A stretch of DNA of 7,798 bases from Patescibacteria group bacterium UBA6102. Lineage in GTDB: Bacteria; Patescibacteriota; Minisyncoccia; Minisyncoccales; UBA5738. Each line of letters begins with the position of its first letter. The first letter of the stretch is position 1. The stretch spans positions 1-7,798 of the forward strand of contig DIWQ01000056.1 of assembly GCA_002423555.1 (NCBI GenBank), read 5' to 3'. The notes below the pieces were generated by a model that was not told where the DNA came from, did not search any database, and worked only from the letters and a program-made list of their open reading frames with translations. The translations under genes were made by a program, and so were the position numbers. Positions 5,839 to 7,798 of the stretch are shown piece by piece.

Positions 5839-6164
5839 TACTTGTTGGCGTCTCAATTTCCTCAGTGTCGCAATATTCTTCACCGCAGGGTTCGTTTATT
5901 TTGGAATATGTTTTTTTAAAGTAGTTGTATTTTTGTTTGTATTAGCGATAAACTCATAATTATTTCCGGATAGACTTGTTGTGAAATAAACTTTTCCGTC
6001 CTCAATTTTGTTAACTATTCCGGCAATTATTCGAATATGCTCAAATGGCATTTCTTTTTCGAAGCCGGGATTATGTCCGCTTGCTAATAATTGGTTACTT
6101 AAATTGATTGCTTGGTTATCTTTAACTTGCACCATTTTTTTGTTAAATCGCGAGGAAAGGCCAT
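5837..6164 (-). pseudogene. 5' part of gene X (DUF5666-like small protein), with two frame breaks and IS insertion
   Basis: Codons from 6135 to 5899 read 'MVQVKDNQAINLS', 'MPFEHIRIIAGIVNKIEDG' and 'KVYFTTSLSGNNYEFIANT', then stop at 5896. The 'GIVNKIEDGKVYF..LSGNNYEFIANTN' stretch resembles the start of DUF5666-type secreted domains. Adding one A to the A7 run at 5911-5917 moves the frame to 'TYSKINEPCGEEYCDTEEI' and 'ETPTSI', which meets the IS and continues in the 4605-4711 fragment. A likely start is the ATG at 6164, overlapping the upstream stop (TAATG) with GGAG (6170-6173) as ribosome binding site. That start ('MAFPRDLTKK') also needs one extra A in the A7 run at 6135-6141; otherwise translation would start at 6135. 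The repaired product is about 144 residues. No signal peptide is visible, so the true N-terminus may have been lost. Confidence 0.65.
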
Positions 6165-7543
6165 TATTGCTCCACGCAATAGAGTGCTCGTGATTCCGCC
6201 AAGCAGGTGGAAGGATTCGGATAGTGGGCGGTGGCAAAACTTGCCCATCCAATATCTTTGCTGAAGTTGTTGCCGTATATTGTATAAGCGTCCGCTCCCC
6301 TGGGAGAAAAACATAATCCTTGGGGGGTGCCGGTGGGACTGCATAGTTGCCCCGTCCAGCCGCCGGAACCATTGGGCGTAAAACCGGTCCAAACCGCTAT
6401 CGGACTTGCGGATGACGCGCCCGTTTCATCATATTTGATCGGATTCTTCAGGTAATTATTATCGCCAGTATTTTTGGTGAAAAAATCCGTGGGACTTTCG
6501 GCGACCTCAAAACATTCAGTGGTGCTGCAATTCCAAAAACGGGCGCCGGCCGGCAAAGCGACATAAGGGGTCGCGTTTGTGGTGCAATAATAAATCAATG
6601 CTTTGTATATTCCTCCTAAATTTTTAGCGTGGTTCTGACAAATTTGATTTGCTCGGGTGCGATCAAAAAGTTGATTAGAGTCATAGGCGATGCTGGTTAC
6701 GAATATCCTTTTGTTCTCTGCTCCCGGAGGCAATGTGGGTCCCGGCGGAGTGATGCCGCTTAATTCAAAACACTCTTTCCACGTTGAGCAACATTCATCG
6801 CCGATGCACAATCCGGCCCGGCCTTTGACGTAGCCGTCAACATCCAATTTTTGCGTCGGATTAATGGGGCCGATGCCGACGTTTTTGTTGGGCTGAAGCA
6901 CGATGTTGCTGTTGGCGTCGGGAGTAAGAATGCGGAAAGTTCCCGACCCCCGGTGCTCAATCGTGGAATCGGTATTGGGTCCGGAATTCCATCTGATTAT
7001 CCGCAGTCCATAATCAGTGTAAGTGTCGTCGCCGTGGAAATCAATAAACGAATGGCGATTGCCGGTGCCCTGTTGTGTGAGCTCCAATATGCCGCTGGTG
7101 GTCATATTGCCGCGGACATCAAGTTTTTGGGCCGGCGCGGCGGTGCCGATGCCGATGTTGTTGTTGCGGCCGGAGAGAATTCCGCCGTTACTGCCAAGCT
7201 TTATGCTGGCGATTGTGTTATCTCCCTGGCTGTAAATTCCCAGTGTGTGGGCGATGTCAACGTCGGTCAGGAAAGTATCGTCGCCAACCCTTAAAAATTG
7301 AGCGCCGGCGGCGGTGCCGTTGTCCGCGATATCAAGCTTTGCCCCGGGGCTGGCGGTGCCGATGCCCAGATTGCCCAATTTTCCTTGCGGGGCGTCGCCG
7401 ACGTTTATCGGGGCGTCGGCGTTTTTTGCGGGTGGAGTTTGTTCGGGCGGGTTCCAGGCAAAGATCAAATAACTGGCGGTGCCGGAAAAAACCAGCACGC
7501 CCAGCGACAGCGCTAACGCTTTGGCAGAATTTGTTTGTTTCAT
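6164..7543 (-). CDS. Secreted/anchored surface protein with DUF1554-like C-terminal domain (paralogue A)
   Basis: This 459-residue protein is a paralogue of the 453-residue one. It shares the N-terminus 'AKALALS.GVLVFSG..SYLI' (signal or membrane anchor, about 8-29) and 'APINVGDAPQGKLGNLG' (44-60). Three tail-fibre-like repeats follow: 'LGIGTASPGAKLDI' (59-72), 'NIGIGTAAPAQKLDV' (129-143) and 'NVGIGPINPTQKLDV' (221-235). After these come 'GLCIGDECCSTWKEC' (244-258), a Pro hinge and a DUF1554-like domain. The domain has 'NKRIFVTSIAYDSN' (277-290), 'RANQICQNHAKNLGGIYKALIY' (297-318), 'NYLKNPIKYDETGA' (363-376) and a terminal 'ALYCVEQ'. Export is expected, with the C-terminal domain displayed outside. 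It has two more GIGT repeats than its paralogue, so its stalk is built differently. No Shine-Dalgarno is visible; its stop overlaps the likely start of gene X. Confidence 0.86.
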   Translation of the reverse strand: MKQTNSAKALALSLGVLVFSGTASYLIFAWNPPEQTPPAKNADAPINVGDAPQGKLGNLGIGTASPGAKLDIADNGTAAGAQFLRVGDDTFLTDVDIAHTLGIYSQGDNTIASIKLGSNGGILSGRNNNIGIGTAAPAQKLDVRGNMTTSGILELTQQGTGNRHSFIDFHGDDTYTDYGLRIIRWNSGPNTDSTIEHRGSGTFRILTPDANSNIVLQPNKNVGIGPINPTQKLDVDGYVKGRAGLCIGDECCSTWKECFELSGITPPGPTLPPGAENKRIFVTSIAYDSNQLFDRTRANQICQNHAKNLGGIYKALIYYCTTNATPYVALPAGARFWNCSTTECFEVAESPTDFFTKNTGDNNYLKNPIKYDETGASSASPIAVWTGFTPNGSGGWTGQLCSPTGTPQGLCFSPRGADAYTIYGNNFSKDIGWASFATAHYPNPSTCLAESRALYCVEQ

Positions 7544-7588
7544 TTTTTATTGTTTTTTAGTTGATTGATTATGATATCATCAAGCTTC

Positions 7589-7625
7589 ACTATACCTAGT
7601 ATAAACCCAAAAATTAAAATGAAAA
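7589..7625 (-). promoter_or_regulatory. Putative promoter of the 459-residue surface protein gene
   Basis: Read leftward, TTTTCA (7620-7625) and TATACT (7598-7603) are 16 bp apart. A second -10-like TATAGT lies at 7589-7594. The -10 is part of a near-palindrome, TATAC-CTA-GTATA (7591-7603), which could be an operator or could also drive rightward transcription. The leader would be about 45 bases. Confidence 0.4.
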
Positions 7626-7631
7626 TAAGAG

Positions 7632-7640
7632 TTATCCACA
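7632..7640 (+). promoter_or_regulatory. Single DnaA-box match (TTATCCACA)
   Basis: This is a perfect match to the strict DnaA box TTATNCACA, in an intergenic region followed by the T-rich stretch 7661-7677. I see no second box in the window, so an origin is not supported; a regulatory site or chance match is as likely. Confidence 0.3.
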
Positions 7641-7653
7641 AGCGATGGATTTC

Positions 7654-7684
7654 TTGACTATCCTTTTTTTATTTTTTGTATTAA
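7654..7684 (+). promoter_or_regulatory. Weak rightward promoter
   Basis: TTGACT (7654-7659) is followed after 19 bp by TATTAA (7679-7684). It lies upstream of a possible rightward start codon at 7773. The -10 and the spacing are poor. Confidence 0.25.
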
Positions 7685-7685
7685 A

Positions 7686-7724
7686 ATGGAGTCGTTGCCG
7701 CGAGCTTTTTTGCAAAACTCCATA
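7686..7724. other. Imperfect hairpin in the right intergenic region
   Basis: ATGGAGT (7686-7692) and ACTCCAT pair perfectly, and inside them TTGC pairs with GCAA, leaving a loop of about 13 bases that includes a T run. Read leftward the stem is followed by TTTTAAT, so it could be an intrinsic terminator for a leftward gene outside the window. Read rightward it would be a leader structure before the ATG at 7773. Confidence 0.35.
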
Positions 7725-7772
7725 AAAAAACCGGCATAGCTTTATTATTTTCAATTCAATTCAAATTAAACC

Positions 7773-7798
7773 ATGAGAATCAATATCAGTGTTATCAA
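7773..7798 (+). CDS. Possible start of a rightward gene (cut by window edge)
   Basis: An ATG at 7773 opens a frame 'MRINISVI' that continues past the edge. It lies downstream of the weak promoter and the hairpin. There is no Shine-Dalgarno, and only eight full codons are visible, so no product can be named and the call is tentative. Confidence 0.25.

Noticed and set aside
6851..7560. Rightward frames of 70-147 residues over the 459-residue gene
   Set aside because: They are antisense shadows; the 'GGADA' and 'GVADV' patterns are reverse readings of the repeats in the real protein.
1..7798. tRNA, rRNA, CRISPR or alternative genetic code (UGA read as Gly)
   Set aside because: No cloverleaf, rRNA motif or spaced repeats were seen. 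TGA works as a true stop for the kinase and the transposase, and no conserved position calls for a recoded TGA.

Overview
The window looks like a piece of a small-genome, moderately AT-rich bacterium, most likely Patescibacteria (Candidate Phyla Radiation). The evidence is the style of the secreted proteins: a short N-terminal anchor, an 'APINVGD' linker, 'NVGIGT..P..KLDV' repeats, a 'GLCIG..CC..W.EC' motif, and a DUF5666-like small domain. Several starts also lack a Shine-Dalgarno. The standard code with TGA as stop fits every gene. The phylum is an inference from protein style; no marker gene is present.

Left part (1-2915). The window opens inside the C-terminal catalytic domain of phosphoenolpyruvate synthase (ppsA). 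Convergent to it is a 94-residue, three-helix membrane protein. Divergent from that is a two-gene type II toxin-antitoxin module, whose RelE/ParE-like toxin start overlaps the antitoxin stop. A PfkB-family sugar or nucleoside kinase follows on the same strand.

Right part (2970-7543, minus strand). This is a surface-protein locus. Two paralogous secreted or anchored proteins (459 and 453 residues) share the anchor, tail-fibre-like repeats, a Cys-rich motif and a DUF1554-like C-terminal domain ending in 'ALYCVEQ'. Between them lies a small gene, called gene X here, resembling DUF5666-type secreted domains. It is broken by a complete 1125-bp IS630-family element with 30-bp inverted repeats and a TA duplication. 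Removing the element and one TA rejoins the two halves of gene X in frame.

The main oddity is homopolymer frame breaks. Gene X needs one extra A in each of two A7 runs to read as one protein. The IS transposase needs one fewer (or two more) A in an A8 run. Programmed slippage, real decay and assembly error are all possible. A second oddity is a block of strong GC hairpins and NAGCG pentamer repeats upstream of the 453-residue gene.

The right edge (7544-7798) is intergenic. It holds a likely promoter for the 459-residue gene, one perfect DnaA-box match, a hairpin and perhaps the first codons of a rightward gene. I see no rRNA, tRNA or CRISPR array.
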